A DNA stretch of 64,000 nt from the NCBI GenBank assembly GCA_036937835.1, contig CM072876.1, positions 17,079,001 through 17,143,000 of the forward strand, written 5' to 3'. Within the stretch, counting starts at the first letter, position 1. Every line of letters begins with the position of its first letter. Made by a program: the position numbers and the translations under genes. Source of the DNA: Pampus argenteus (taxonomy: Eukaryota; Chordata; Actinopteri; Scombriformes; Stromateidae). The notes below the pieces were generated by a model. The model searched no databases and was not told where the DNA came from. It saw nothing but the letters and a program-made list of their open reading frames with translations. This document shows positions 1-12,950 of this stretch, piece by piece.

Positions 1-3000
1 AGTCAAGCATCTCCTGCAAAATGTGAGCAATTTGTAACATTCTTTACCGATAACGTGTCTATTAGAGGACAAATTGTTACAAATGCTCACTCAACCAAAA
101 AAAAAAAAAAAAGACATTCATATTAAAATTCACAATTTCTGAAAGATTGTATCAGATTGTACACGAGTTAAGCTCCAAAAACTATGAGCCTACATTTCCC
201 ATACTGCCATATGTTCATTATACCCCCTGCCAGATAAACACCCAGGTGTTTCAAACTCCACACTCTCGGTTTGTAACAGACTTTCTGTTAAAAGCCCCCT
301 AGCCTAAGCAGAGATACCCCTGATGACATCACTGTGACATCATCATCACACACAGGATGAGTTGTACACATGACCAGTGAACTGAACTTAACTAGATAAT
401 TCTGGTTAAATACAACTTCTTTTAGATTTGGCGATCATCTTTACCAGTAATGATATGATAATACAAACTCTCTGTTGTAAACCTCCATCACAGTTTACAG
501 GCAGCTTTAAATTTGACCTACAGTATATACTGTAGTTTTGCCCACAGTTTTCCTGGGCAATGAGAGCTTATGAGTCACATTTTGGACGTGCTCATTTTCA
601 ACTCCAAATAAAGTGGTTTGGATCATCTGGCTCAACTCTTGGCTTGTTTGTGTTTCATGTCCTGTTGGACTTTGTTGTAGCGGAAATGATTTAAAAAGTT
701 GCAAAAGTAAAGACCCAGATTGTAAGAAACCAGAAGCCTCACAAAATCATTATCTTTTCCTAACTTCAGTAGCCTTAACCCAGCAACAGATGCGTCTTAT
801 GACTTCTTTGAAAGGTTGCAGTCAAAACAACTACAAGTCCAAGTCAGAGTCATTTCAAGATCAATTGGAGATTGGTGGGGAGTGAAGACAGAGACAAGTT
901 GCTGTTCAAAACATCATCAAGGCTGATGAAAAACAGAAAAAAAAAAGTATCAGCCAGACTCGAAACTGTACTCACGTAAGTGTTCAGTAAGTGAACGAAT
1001 TAATCTTTATCAATGAAACTTCAGAGTGAAGAGACTATACTGAATCACCACTGTCACGGACCGAAACAGTAGCTTTCAGCTGTGGAGCTCCTCACTTTCT
1101 GTTGTACATGCTGAAATGCATTTGAACCGTGATGAGACCACTTGGCTCAGGAAAACATGAACACACTACATAGTCAGTGACTATGAATCTTTGAATTAAG
1201 CCGAACGATGTGATTCGAATCAACAAAGTGACTTGTGATTTTCACCTCTATTCAAGTACCACTGCTTCTGTTTAGTACATGAAAGTCACACATCCAGGAT
1301 GATAAAAACCTTGCCAGCGACGAAGGACATGTCCTCCAAAAAGTAAGTTTTGCAAAGAGACGTAGTAGTGAACATATTTTGTCACAGACGAGGGTGCGAA
1401 TTTATGAAGCAGAAGCAATGGATACTCTGCAATAAAAACCCACCGCTTATTGTTCATCAGTAGAAAAAAACTTAAAGGTTTTCAATCTGAATATATATTT
1501 CTATCATGAGGGTGTGATTATTAAATGAATGTGCAAGGTGTCATTCCTGCTCAAAACATTCTATAGACTCCAGTGCTCTGATAGTAATGTGAGCATGCAT
1601 TAGAGTGATGGTGTACATTGACACTAATGGGATGTAATTGCAGTTTCACAACAAAGACTTGGTTACAGTTTGTTTTCAAGAGAACTTTGAGATGATTGCT
1701 TGGAGCAGCTAAGTTTCCACCTTTGTTAGGTTTTTTTATTCCATCCTTTTTCTTTTTCTTACATTACACAATAGCTGCTGTCTGGATTTAAGTGATTCCC
1801 TGAACAAGTCCAGACCCTCGCAGGCGCCACGAGTACTTAAAGGCAATTGAAAAGGCGTAAGAGATAGGTTGAATCAATATCCTGTTTTTTCACTTTCCTG
1901 TCAACTCCCATTGTTGATATCTCCAGAATGCACACAAAAGGCTGGCAGGCTGCGGCATAAATATAGCTGGCACCCTGTATGGCAAGTGGAGCATCCTGAG
2001 AATAATTGAGAGAAGTGGCAGTGGAAGTGACGCGAAGATTAAGCGATTAACGTCCTCTAGTATGAAGCCCAGGGCTTTGGCTTAAATAGGATAGATGCCT
2101 GCTGGATACAGTGTATTATAAACTCTGAGCTGTATTGTTTAGGTTTTCAGCTCGCCTGTTCAAACTCAAATAAGACTTTCTTTTCTTAAAAACAGCAGTG
2201 TGGGCATCTGGGATGAGGGTGATGGCGAGGCAGAGAGAGACTCTGAGCAGCTGATACTACCCCTTTCCTGTTTCTGCCCTGAATGCAGCACACACACTTT
2301 GATCTGAATCAATGGAAGTTTGAAACCACACTGTGTCTTGCCTGGGGTTCCCCGATGTGTATGTGTGTTACTGTGTGTATGCATGTGGTGGTCATTGCTG
2401 CAGGGAAACAGAATGAAGTTATTATTCAGGGGAGAGTTTGGCTCAAAAGTGCATTTTTTTTTTCAACAAAATCCTTCTCAACATTTCCTCACTGGATGAC
2501 TCAAACAATCTGCAATCCTTCAACATAATGTAATCTAAGGTATCTTTTCTTCAACATTAGCATTACCAACTACAGTCAAATGTGACATATTAAAGATACA
2601 TGAGAGCAGATGTTGGTAATTACATGACATAAAGAACAATTATGAAAGATGTTAAGATGGTGATTTTAATCTCTTTTTTTCAGTTTTACCCCTTTTTGAT
2701 TTTCATCATCTATTTACTTTTTTGGTTCAGTCTCACTGCTCTCATCAACTCGGTTTACAGCAGGCAGCTGATGTCAGTGAAGAACCTCTATAAACATGCT
2801 GTACATTACCTGCTCAGCACTGAACAGCAGACACACTGTTAGCCGATGAACACAGTGGAGCATTTAGCAGCAGTGTAAAGAGGCAGCTTTAGGAAGCATA
2901 TTATATGACCCCTTCAAAGTGGCCAAAACAATCTAATAAAAGCAAACTCATTTCAATCCCATCCAGAGCAACATCATTGTATTGTTACCCCATAAAACCT

Positions 3001-4519
3001 CATGAAACGATATCAGCAACATGTTGATGCTGATGTTCCCTTTAATCACCATTTTTAGTCAATATTATTATACAATATTATTAATAATATATTAAATCAG
3101 CTATTACCTGTTCCTGTTTGCAATGGATGTATAGACCACTATCACTGAAACGTTAAAAAAAAAAGATTCTCAGGTCTATCAGTCTATCTGTAAGTTTTGA
3201 AGGGTCTATTTTTTTGTGATTTCGAAGTCATAATGGTTTATTGGGTTTGTGTTCAGATTTGAGTTATGACTTGGAGAAAGATAGTTTGTTTATTTATTTA
3301 TTATTATTATTGTGACTAATTAAGATTTCACGAGATAATTAGCTTTTTGTCAGGTAATTATTTTAGTGACTTTTACTTTTACATGTGATTATAAAGAAGC
3401 TGAACTTTCACTTGAGTACAGTACCAACTTCTGCACGTCAGGCACTTAACGTGATCATAAAGTGTGTAAAGAGTTCGGCTCACAGAACATATAAATGTCA
3501 AATACAGGACACAGGACACAGGAAGATACAGAGAAGGTAATGAATTCGAGTGAACCCGGAGAATCTTACACCATACTGATGCATGCCTCTCAGAGGAGTG
3601 TTGCTTTCACTGGGTCGATGGTGGAACGCTCAAGGCCATAACGCATGAATTATGAGCGCAGAGCTCAGCAGCACAACAGAGCCACTGGGAGAGGTGTTCC
3701 GTGACGACCCACCTACAGCACCTACAGTACTTCCCTGCACACCACGCTCTCGTTAAACATTTAACACTGTGGCCGCTTAATTATATATCAAAGTAATTGT
3801 TCATCAGTGAAGTGCAGCACACACACGATCATGGTCTCTGTCTCATTGGGAAAGAGAAGAGGCCCGAGCTGCTCCCAGAACTGGATGTCAGCTTCCTCTG
3901 CAACCACCAGTTTTATCTTCCTGACTTCCAACATGCAAATATGAGGTGGAACACATGTTTCTGTCACTTTTTTTTTTCCTGAGGTGTTAGCAGATGCACT
4001 CCTGTTTAGTTATTAAGCCGACACCCACAGAACGGAGGTGGTATCTAGTTGCTTGGTTATGCTGTTGTCACTGCATGATGTCTGGCTGTGTCTGAATTCC
4101 ACAGCCTCATTATAATTTGCATTTATAAATCCTGCACTGCCATCTATATACAGAGTACTTCAAATACAGCAATCTTCTTGTTTGGACACTGGGAATGTAG
4201 CATTTATTCATGTGGACTGCTGACAGTGTCTATATGCATATCTCTAAAACCTCTAAATTATAATTATAACATCAATATTAGTATGAACAGAATAACATCA
4301 GTGAATCAACAGATTAGCAGATGGTGACAAAAAATGAGAAGAAAAAAGAAGAGGAGAGCCATCACTGAGGCAACACAGGAACCAGGGGGAGATATAGATA
4401 TAAAAACTGATTTTTCAATAGTCTGCAATATTTCAATAATAGTGTATAAGTCAGGTAGAGGTGGTGACACACTGTGTTATATATAAACTATGTTATAGAA
4501 GCTGAAAGTAATGAGATAT
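1..4519. other. Unique non-coding DNA, no gene recognised
   Basis: Open frames here reach at most 90 codons, lack recognisable motifs and often overlap on opposite strands, so none is called as a gene. The stretch holds short A/T runs and an AT-rich segment near 3060-3110, but I recognise no mobile element. The part around 1930-2110 is relatively rich in unique-looking sequence without simple repeats and could be regulatory, but nothing visible proves it. Confidence 0.6.
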
Positions 4520-4872
4520 GAAAGGTAAGATCACAATCACATTTATTTGCCACATGGCAAGTACAAGAACTGACTGTGGTCCAGATGGCAACAGAAATTG
4601 CAATGAACATTAAACAATAAACATAAACACAAACATGACAGTGTAAGAAAGAAATTCTGTGTAGTGGGGCTGAACTATGTACATGCATATCATAAATAAT
4701 ACAAGCTGAACATAAATAGAAGACACAATACACAATATCACAATATGAATTTGAACGAGTTAGCTGACTAGATGGAGGTGTCTATTGCCTGGGAGAAGCA
4801 TCTCCGGTGGAGGCGGGCGGTTCTGGTCCTGGGGGCTCTCAGTCTGATGTTTTATCTGAGAGGGGAGTTGAA
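4520..4872 (-). mobile_element. LINE 3' end, L2-type, minus strand
   Basis: Read on the minus strand, this begins with a segment resembling the C-terminal end of fish L2-like LINE proteins, where a proline/arginine-rich stretch precedes the stop (the complement of 4780-4870). It ends in a short 3' untranslated region whose last bases read GGCAAATAAATGTGATTGTGAT (about 4528-4549), split here as GGCAAATAAATG plus a short TGATTG-type tail. Such LINEs typically end in a few copies of a short tandem repeat, which fits. Only the 3' end is present, as expected for 5'-truncated insertions. The L2 clade is inferred from memory of fish elements; another LINE with a similar tail is possible. Confidence 0.55.
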
Positions 4873-7074
4873 AAGAAGAATGAATGTACTTCAAGTTTAT
4901 CAGATGGAGTGTTAACACTGCAGGAACCACCCCAGGGCTGAAAGAAGCATTCAGGAACTAAACATGCATTTCAGTGTGCAGTGGTGAACGTCGCTGATTG
5001 GTTAAGCACAGACATCACTGCTGCCTCCACTTGTGCACCGCTTCTTTAGTGACATTAGGAAGAACTGCGAGCAACTAATAGGAATATTAGGGCAAGGAGT
5101 GGACGTGTAGCCCCTTTAGTGTAGCCCCAATAAAATATTAGGAGCTGTATTCCAGCGTGCAGATATCCTTTCTCTTCTACCTTCACATGTACTGTTATCT
5201 CACACCTGGCCTAAAAAAAAACAGGTTGGATGCTCACACCATCTGCTCCACTGAGATTTATAGAAGGTCACAACAAATGGGAGCAGGTGACACTGACATT
5301 AAATGTCTGAAAGATATAGGCTGTACCCGGTTTCACCTTTTCTACCAAGCAAAAAGTTCTTCTAGTCATTTCTAATAATCTGAAGACACTTTAATCAAAC
5401 GTAATCTCTGCACGTGAGATCTTTAAATAAGCCCAACTGTTACACTTTTTATCATCTGAATGGACGCTTTGAAAGGTCAGCAGGAAATAGTGTTTAAGTG
5501 TTTTTCTGGATGATACACCTAATACATGATAAGACTATAAGTTACAGTAATCCACACCCACAGCATCGCCATCTTTTCCAGGCCTCTCAGGCATCTCGTG
5601 AACCTTCACTATGGCACCAGCCGTGGTTGCTAGGAGATTTGTGGCACAACTGCATTGCCTCTATAGGAAGTGTACAGTCTTTTGGTTCTTTATGTGGAAT
5701 GAGGCTGGCACTGGGTGGGGGTGGGCAGCAGGCTGGAGAGGAGCGGTTCTGCAGATGGTCATAGCAGTGGGGCTCCTGGCAGCCGCCCTGATTTAAATAA
5801 ATACCTACAGCAGGTCTCTCTTGTGCCATTCAGGCAGTAGACAGGGCAGCCTACTGGTGGCTTACCACTGTAAACTCTCATCTGAATCAAACATCACATG
5901 TTGTGATAATGCAAGACTGCTTTATTTTTATTTATTTGTTTTTAACAGTTGCTGTAGAACATAATTTACTAGCCAACGGGTCTACTGACGGCGATATCAA
6001 TGATGTGTTATTTCCATGATGGTTGTTCTGTAATGACACTGCGCTCACATGACTGATTAACTGTTATATAGAAGCAGTTTAGTCACATAGAACTCACATA
6101 GAATAGATTATATTTGTGAAAGGGTTCCCAGAGCTCAGTGTGCTTTGCAGGCCAAGATGTGAAACAGTTACAACTAGCCAGAGAATTACTTGAGAATCCA
6201 CCTGGACCAGCACAACTCTCATATTCCGGTTCGGATTCCAGCTCCAACAAGCACTGATGTATTGGAAAAGTTGCCATTTTGACTAAAGAAGGAGAAACAT
6301 ATGTGACATAATTAATCTGTTGAATCTTCTTGAGGAAAAATATTGACGTAATAACGTAAAAGTTTTTCAGCGGAGCCAAACCGGTGAAGAGAATATGACA
6401 TTTCCAATAAAAAAACACCCACTCAGCATGTTCTGTATCTAATTACATAATGTTCTGTATTTTAATGTATAAATGTGTCAATAATTCAATTTGCACCTCT
6501 AGGAAATGCACGCTGATCCCGCTGAGAAATGTTTCCTCCCACCACGTTTAATGAATTTCATTTTCATTCACAATTTGTCCCCATGTAATAAATGGAGAAG
6601 AAAAAAAGCGTGTTTGTAAAAGCTCAGTCATTCCGATTCACCAGGAGAGAGCGAAACATTGAAAAGAGCACACGTGCTAATGAAAAACAAACACATTATG
6701 CCTTTTATGCTATTTCATCATGAACATGAGCGCCTGAAGGTAAAAGGAAAACAAGCACGGAGTCGCAACTGGAAAATCAAACCGCTGTGTTATGACTGAT
6801 CAGAGAGCTTCCCCTGGTGTAGGTGAGACAAAACGCCCGAGCTTTAAGATGTATTCCTCACCCTCGGTCCAGCGGTTATGAGAGAGCAGCTGAGTGTTTG
6901 AAGGTGTTTCACGGAGAGCTGTTCTCCAGCCCTCAGAGAGAAGCAGAAAGTCTTTCTGATCTCTTGTTACACTTCATTTGAGTCTTTGAATGCATTCACT
7001 GCATATAATTGTTCTGAAGCTAAGGAATAATGGGATCACTTAGCAATAGAACACAATGGTAATTTAATATATCT

Positions 7075-7096
7075 TTGTGTGTGTGTGTGTGTGTGT
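7075..7096. repeat. (GT)n microsatellite
   Basis: A pure run of about 11 GT units. It also creates a run of threonine/histidine codons in the minus-strand frame 7020-7205, which is therefore an artefact. Confidence 0.9.
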
Positions 7097-8238
7097 CTGT
7101 TTTGTATCCAGTTACATCTCTCAAAGATCTTCCAGTTTCTCCAGGCTCTGTATTGATTGGTAACTCCATCCTCTCGCCTCTAGTGATATACAGGCCATTC
7201 GTCAATCACCTCATTTGTTATGTTTCTTACTGACATGTTTGTCCAAAAGAACAGTGTCTGGTGGGGGGTGGGGGGCGTGTTGAGGTAGAAAACAATCAAT
7301 TAATAATTACATAGAAAAAGAAGTTCAATGTTTGATCCCACTAAAAACATAATAAGTGTTAAGAAAGGCCATTGTGTAAAAAATGATGTTATGTACCAGT
7401 TTTATGCATCATTCAAGATGTTACAAGGTCATATTTATTGGGATTTACATGAGTCGTGTGTTTACATCGGTATCTTTTATGTAGATTTATGAAAACTCAT
7501 GTAAAAGATCTGATGTAATCTATAAGAGGAAAAAAACCTGGGGACAAATGTCTGTGTTGGAGGGCCAGATGTGGCCCACAGGTCGCTATTTGACTACCAC
7601 TGCAGTACAGCTAAAGGATTCAGGGATAGTTAAAAGGCCCAAACTGTAACTCTTTCTTGTCATTTAGACATGATGTGACTATAAGGCAGGAAAGGGTAAG
7701 CAAGTGTGTATAAGCTGTGGTATGCTCGGGTGCTGTAAACAAGAAACAAACAATAATGCTATAAACAGAAACATGTGACTGAACCAGGTGACACAGCCCA
7801 TAGTAACAATCATACATAGTTTTTGGCTCATATAAGCTAGAAGAATCAGCGACAGTCTGACCATCAACACGTATTTCCTATCAAAGTCATCTCACTGTAA
7901 AATACCTTCGGCTTGGGAAAGAACTGAAGCCTCGACTACCCAATCCAGCTATCAGTAGTCCCTGGATGACACATGATACCAAACTCCAGAGGCATTTATG
8001 AGGAGTCGATCAAGTGGAACTCGCAACCTCTACAATGTTTACCAGCAACTCAACCGAAAGCTGAAAACAAGACGTCTACCAGCAATTATTTACAGCAGCT
8101 TTATAGTCATTTCATTAACCATTCTGACAATATGTCACTGATGTTAGCCGGTTTCTGTGTCTGTCTATGTAGAAGTTGTGGCAGCACTAGTAGCAATTTG
8201 TAAAAAAAATAAATAAATATGCTAATTTTTTTTATTTG

Positions 8239-8258
8239 TTTTTTTTTTTTTTTTTTTT
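8239..8258. repeat. Poly(T) run
   Basis: Twenty consecutive T within a longer T-rich stretch (about 8221-8260). It could be the poly(A) end of a minus-strand retroposed sequence, but no body of such an element is recognised next to it. Confidence 0.85.
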
Positions 8259-8410
8259 CTATAAACTGGTGTATAAACCTGTGTGGATGTTTTTTGATAA
8301 ATTTTGTGTCATTTTTTTGTGTCATCTGATTTTTTTTTTGGCTCTGACACATGAAGATTAAGCTCCTATTTATTACCACTGAGCAATGTTTAGCACATGA
8401 CACACCTTTC

Positions 8411-8962
8411 AAATCAAATTTTATTTATATAGCCCAAAATCACAAAGTACATTTGTCTCAGAGGGCTTTACAATCTGTACAGGGAGTGACACCCTCTGTC
8501 CTTAGACCCTCGATTAGAGTGAGGAAAAACTTGCCCACCAAAAAACCTTTTAACAGGGAAAAAGGTGGAAGAAACCTCAGGAAGAGCCACAGAGGAGGGA
8601 TCCCTCTCCCAGGACGGACAGACGTGCAATGATGTCACATGTACAGAACAAATCAACACACACATATTGTACACTCACAATGAATAACAATTATTTACAA
8701 TGGATGATAAAATGAGAATAGGTTACAATGAATGATGAATTATTACAGTAGCAGTGAAACCTGTGATAGAGACACAGATACACAGTAGCAAATCATTAAC
8801 TAACTATAAACTGTAATGGGGATATGGCAACAATGATGACGGCGACAACACATGCAGTAGACGCCACGCAGGACCACAGCAGCAGACACAGTCCACAAGA
8901 ACCTGCTGGACGAGAGAGCACAGAAACTCCGGGGAAGAAGTTTAGTTAGTAACCTTTCTGTA
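8411..8962 (+). mobile_element. Dispersed fish repeat, long copy
   Basis: This stretch matches a repeat I know from many teleost introns and intergenic regions. It opens with TTTTATTTATATAGCCCAAA (8420-8439). A block follows that contains ACCTTTTAACAGGGAAAAAG (8546-8565), then CAGGACGGACAGACGTGCAA, and it ends near 8935 with GAGAGCACAGAAACTCCGGG. The block 8540-8655 recurs at 12722-12843 almost unchanged. The superfamily is not clear to me. No protein is encoded; the open frames across it (8351-8632 plus, 8468-8674 minus) only reflect the repeat. Confidence 0.7.
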
Positions 8963-10632
8963 TGAGTACAAATGTCAGAGATGCGAGCCCTGATTCAGAG
9001 GTCTGGAACCAGGATATATTTATCTTGCTTAATGTTTTGTGCTACAGTCAAGTACACATGCTGATTTGTGTTAATGTATCAGCAGCATATTAAACCAAAA
9101 CAATGAGCATAGAGGTAAGGGAAACTGCAGCAGTTGTGGGTGATAATTACCTTGAAGGTTTACAGATATTCATTTGATCCGCTGTAGATATGAAAAAAAA
9201 AAAAAAAATTGTTAGTGTTTCTTTTGTACTGTTAATATTTTAATACTGTCCACAATACATATCTATTTATTTTGGAAAACACCAAATGCTCACTGGTGTG
9301 CTTCCTCAACAGATGCCTATATCCAGAGCAAATTATCTTTGATATTAGCATACAGTATGGCACTCATTACACATGAAATGTTTTCAAAAAGATCATCTCG
9401 CGTCTGGCAACTCATGTCTGTGTTTAGAGAGTTTCAGCTTGTTGTGCATCCTACGCATATATCCTACAGCAAAGCTGATTGTATCACAAGCTAAGCTGAC
9501 TTTTTCAACTTTCTGGCAACTCAGACTTCAGATAGAGGGAAATTTGCATTAATTAGATCGGCTTTGAGAAGCAAGAATATGCTGCAGGATGAATATATTA
9601 AAAACATTTTTTAGACATGATCTAAATACTAAACAACATTGTTTTTCACAACTTAACACACACATATATACAGTATATAGGATATACATAATGCTTGAGC
9701 TGTGGAGATTCTTACCTCTCGGTTGTTGTTTGTACAAAAATTAGTTCAAATCAAATGAAATGAAACGTGTACCCCTTAATATGCTCCTAAAATGTAGTTG
9801 TGCGTACCTGTTAGAGATTTATCACTATCAGAGGAGTTTCTTTTCCCTGGTGGTTGAAATTATTTTAAATATGAATGTGCCCCCAGGCTCGAACAGAACA
9901 TATAGCAAATATACCTATGACTGGTCCAAAGGATCAGCCAGTTGAAGCACATAATTACTCATTTAGCATCATCCAGTACACTTTCAAACTCTCATCAGTC
10001 TGCTTTAGACCTCAGGCTGTTGCAATGTTACAAGCATCACGGTGTAAAACGTTCATCTCTGGACACTGCTGGAGTCTTTTATGTGTACTCTGACCCTCTG
10101 AGATGTGTTGTTGGCCAATAGCTTCTGGTAGGGTCTCCCAATGCAGAAGTTATTTTCCACAACATTTAGGCAGCCTTGGTGGGCATGGCAGTGAACTCTA
10201 GTTTGATTTTATAATAGGGAATCCTTGAGACTGTTGTCACCAGAAAAACAGGCTGTAAATGCTTCAAGTGACAGTAATTATTGTATCCAGGAAGCAGCAT
10301 CACGATGATGCATTGAGGGAGTGGATGTTCACATGGATCAGTGAGTCAGCATGATCATAAGCATGTCATCTCGGACCACAATCTTTCCATAACTTAAAAA
10401 ATGTAGTGGAAGATCAGAAAAATCTCATATGAATTATTTTTGGTAGTCACTTACAAGCAAACTTTTTTGGTTGTTTTGGTATGAAGACTTGCTGGAACAC
10501 CTGGTGGATTGGTCTCAAAAAAGAATACAACTACAGGGTCGTTGCCAGCTGGATGGCAGGCTAATGACAGACATGCCTTGGATGCATTTTATAAATCCAT
10601 GTTTATAAAACGATGAAATGGTCTATGGACTC
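8963..10632. other. Unique non-coding DNA, no gene recognised
   Basis: No gene or classified element is recognised. There is a poly(A) run near 9193-9207. The sequence ATTTGCATTAAT at about 9543-9554 contains a perfect POU octamer joined to an ATTA core; the same 12-mer recurs at 34512-34523. Confidence 0.55.
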
Positions 10633-11168
10633 TCCATCTATCCATTTTCACCGGTTTATCCAGGTTAGACACACAGGTCCCAGCAGGCTAAGCAAGATAG
10701 CCTAGTTCTCCTTCTCCTTAGAATCCCAAGAATCCCAATTCCCAAGTCTGATTCGATGTGATATGCTTTGTGTGAGTGTTCTTAGTCTGTCCCATCGTCT
10801 CCTCCCAGTTAAACCTGCCCAGCAGTAAGCACCAGACAGGCATCTTAATCAGATACCCAAACCACCTCAGATGGCTCATTTCAATGCAAAGGAGCAGCAG
10901 TTCTACTCTGAGCTCCTTTAGGATGTGTCAGCTCCTCAACCTCCTATTATTTCACTGTAGTTGAGCTGAGACACCCTGTGAAAACACTGTTTGATATAGT
11001 GTCCGCATTACTGCTGATGTTCACCCATCTGCATATCTTAATCTTGGTTTCCATCTCACCCTCACTCATGAACAACACTCCCAGGTACCTGAAGTCTTTC
11101 CCTTAAGGGCGCAAACTCACCACCTACCTGGAATGAGCCATCCACTGTTTTCCAACAAAGCACCATTT
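10633..11168 (-). mobile_element. Rex/RTE-type LINE remnant, antisense
   Basis: On the minus strand this decayed segment translates in pieces to the C-terminal part of a non-LTR reverse transcriptase. Near 11055-11095 it reads YLGVLFMSEGEMETKI, the usual strand-end block. Near 10855-10925 it reads LRVELLLLCIEMSHLRWFGY, matching the conserved leucine-rich and RWFGHL block found before the C-terminus in fish LINEs of this type. The plus strand shows the familiar GGTTTATCC near 10653, the counterpart of the 3' end. Stops and frameshifts between the blocks show that it is dead. I favour the Rex3/RTE type from memory; Rex1 is an alternative. Confidence 0.7.
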
Positions 11169-12721
11169 TCTTCTACTCTTTGTCCTCTTGTGATCTATAT
11201 ATCTATCAGGGGGGGAGAGGCTGTGTGTATGAATAGATGGATAGTTACATGCATATTTAAATAGACAAAGATTAAAAAGAGACAGAAAGTCCATGTCTTT
11301 TTCCAAGGCTGGAGGCCACATTGAGACTTGTGAAGTCAATGATGTGAGGGTTATGGGATAATAATGATATAAGTGAGATGATAATGACAGCTATTATAGT
11401 CATATAGCAGCACTTCACCAAAATAGCGTGGAGGACTTAACTGTATCTGGACTATATCTCCTCCACAGGTCAGAATATAAGAGTTCTGGTGACATGTGCC
11501 GTTAGGAAAATGACAGTATCGTTGCATTTGTCAATTTGGGCCTTCAGTGAGTGCTTGTATGACAGCCGACTATTTGATATATTGCTGTTGAAGCAGTGTA
11601 TACTGTCCCTTAGTAGATTTTATGACCAAGCATTTTTCACATAGCAAGCATCGGCCAACAAAAAGCATCTGCAACGTATTTCAACATGTTTTACTTGCAA
11701 ACGTCAATTTCTTAACATCAATTTCCTCAGACATGTCATGCAGTGTTATTACTGGGAATTAAATCTAGGCAGCTTTATGATTATAGTATAGCTATTTGTC
11801 ATAAAAAAAAAAGCAAATTTGCTCCCCACTGGTGCAATAAACCTTTTAATTAAGTATGGTATTTGCAATGGAGCAATGCCTCATAATACAGTTTATTGCT
11901 GTGGAGGGTTTTTAAGATGCGGGCGGACTTTTTTCAAACGTCTTAACACAGAATCTGTCACAGGCATGTTAACACCACACTGCCGCTGCGAATAGGTGCA
12001 AGCTATTCTCAGCTTTTTGACGAGTCAGTGAGGTCACCCCACAAAAACAAAGCACCTGAGACAGACAGCTGTGTCGGTGCTGGCAGGCTTCCTTCTGCAC
12101 CGCAGAACAAACAGCAGCATCTGAGAAGACAAGCTTCCTTTTTAATTATGTATTATGTTCAAATGAGGGGCTTGCAGTGTTGGCTCCTTCACTCACATGT
12201 GCGGAGACAGCAAACTGTATCTCTGCTGGTCAAGTTTTCCTTTCGTGTCACCTCAGGGTAGTCATGAAGATGAAAAAATCATCTTCGCATCAGAGACTTT
12301 TGCATGTCGATGTGAAAACTGTTAGTTTGGGATACTGGTTAAGTAATGAGGCCACTAGTTAGAATCCTGGCTCAACTTTTGCCTCAAATCAAACCAACGT
12401 CATCTGGAAAAAGTGCTGCATTGGTCAATCATATACATGCATTGCAGGTGGATTACTTTGTAATGTGAACACTGTATTTGGCTGTTGAGGTAGTGATCGT
12501 CGCAAAGAAAGGAAAACAGTTTCTGCCGTTCCAGTTCCAGAGCTGTAAAATCCTGTCGGTGAGTGTTTTGGCTTCTGAAAAACCTTTAAATGCGTTCATC
12601 TGTAGCTCCAGGTCGACTTCAACTGGACTGTATTTCATTGTCTTGGCTTGTCTTTCATAGTCGCCCCCACCAACACAGCCCTTGTAGTGTTTTAATGCAG
12701 AGCTGTTGTTGGTGTTAGAGA
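11169..12721. other. Unique non-coding DNA, no gene recognised
   Basis: No gene or classified mobile element is recognised. Frames at 12028-12261 and 12177-12362 are short, overlap each other and show no motif. Confidence 0.55.
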
Positions 12722-12950
12722 AAAAAACCTTTTAACAGGGAAAAAGGTGGAAGAAACCTCAGGAAGAGCCACAGAGGAGGGATCGCTCTCCCAGGACGGA
12801 CAGACGTGCAATGATGTCACATGTACAGAACAATCAACACACACAATGAACATTATGATTGGTATGTGACTATCTTGGTTGTTGTATCCATTGATCGTGA
12901 GTAAGAATATTTTCACACACAGCTTGATGCCAATAGAACACATATCAGCT
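12722..12950 (+). mobile_element. Dispersed fish repeat, truncated second copy
   Basis: Positions 12722-12843 repeat the 8540-8655 block nearly base for base, starting at ACCTTTTAACAGGGAAAAAG and running through the CAGGACGGACAGACGTGCAA segment and the following CACATGTACAGAACA. The first third of the family, present at 8411-8540, is missing, and the 3' part diverges after about 12850. The minus-strand frames over both copies share a segment for this reason only. Confidence 0.75.

Larger units (their letters stand above)
4873..8410. other. Unique non-coding DNA, no gene recognised
   Basis: No convincing gene is present. Several frames overlap around 5498-5829 on both strands (up to 88 codons), but they contain no known motif and contradict each other. 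A (GT)n tract lies at 7075-7096. The interval 6480-6760 looks like candidate regulatory DNA with several ATTA/TAAT cores, but conservation cannot be judged from one sequence. Confidence 0.55.

Noticed and set aside
5498..5829. Cluster of overlapping frames suggesting an exon
   Set aside because: Frames on both strands compete and none shows a motif; a glycine run comes from a local G-rich patch.
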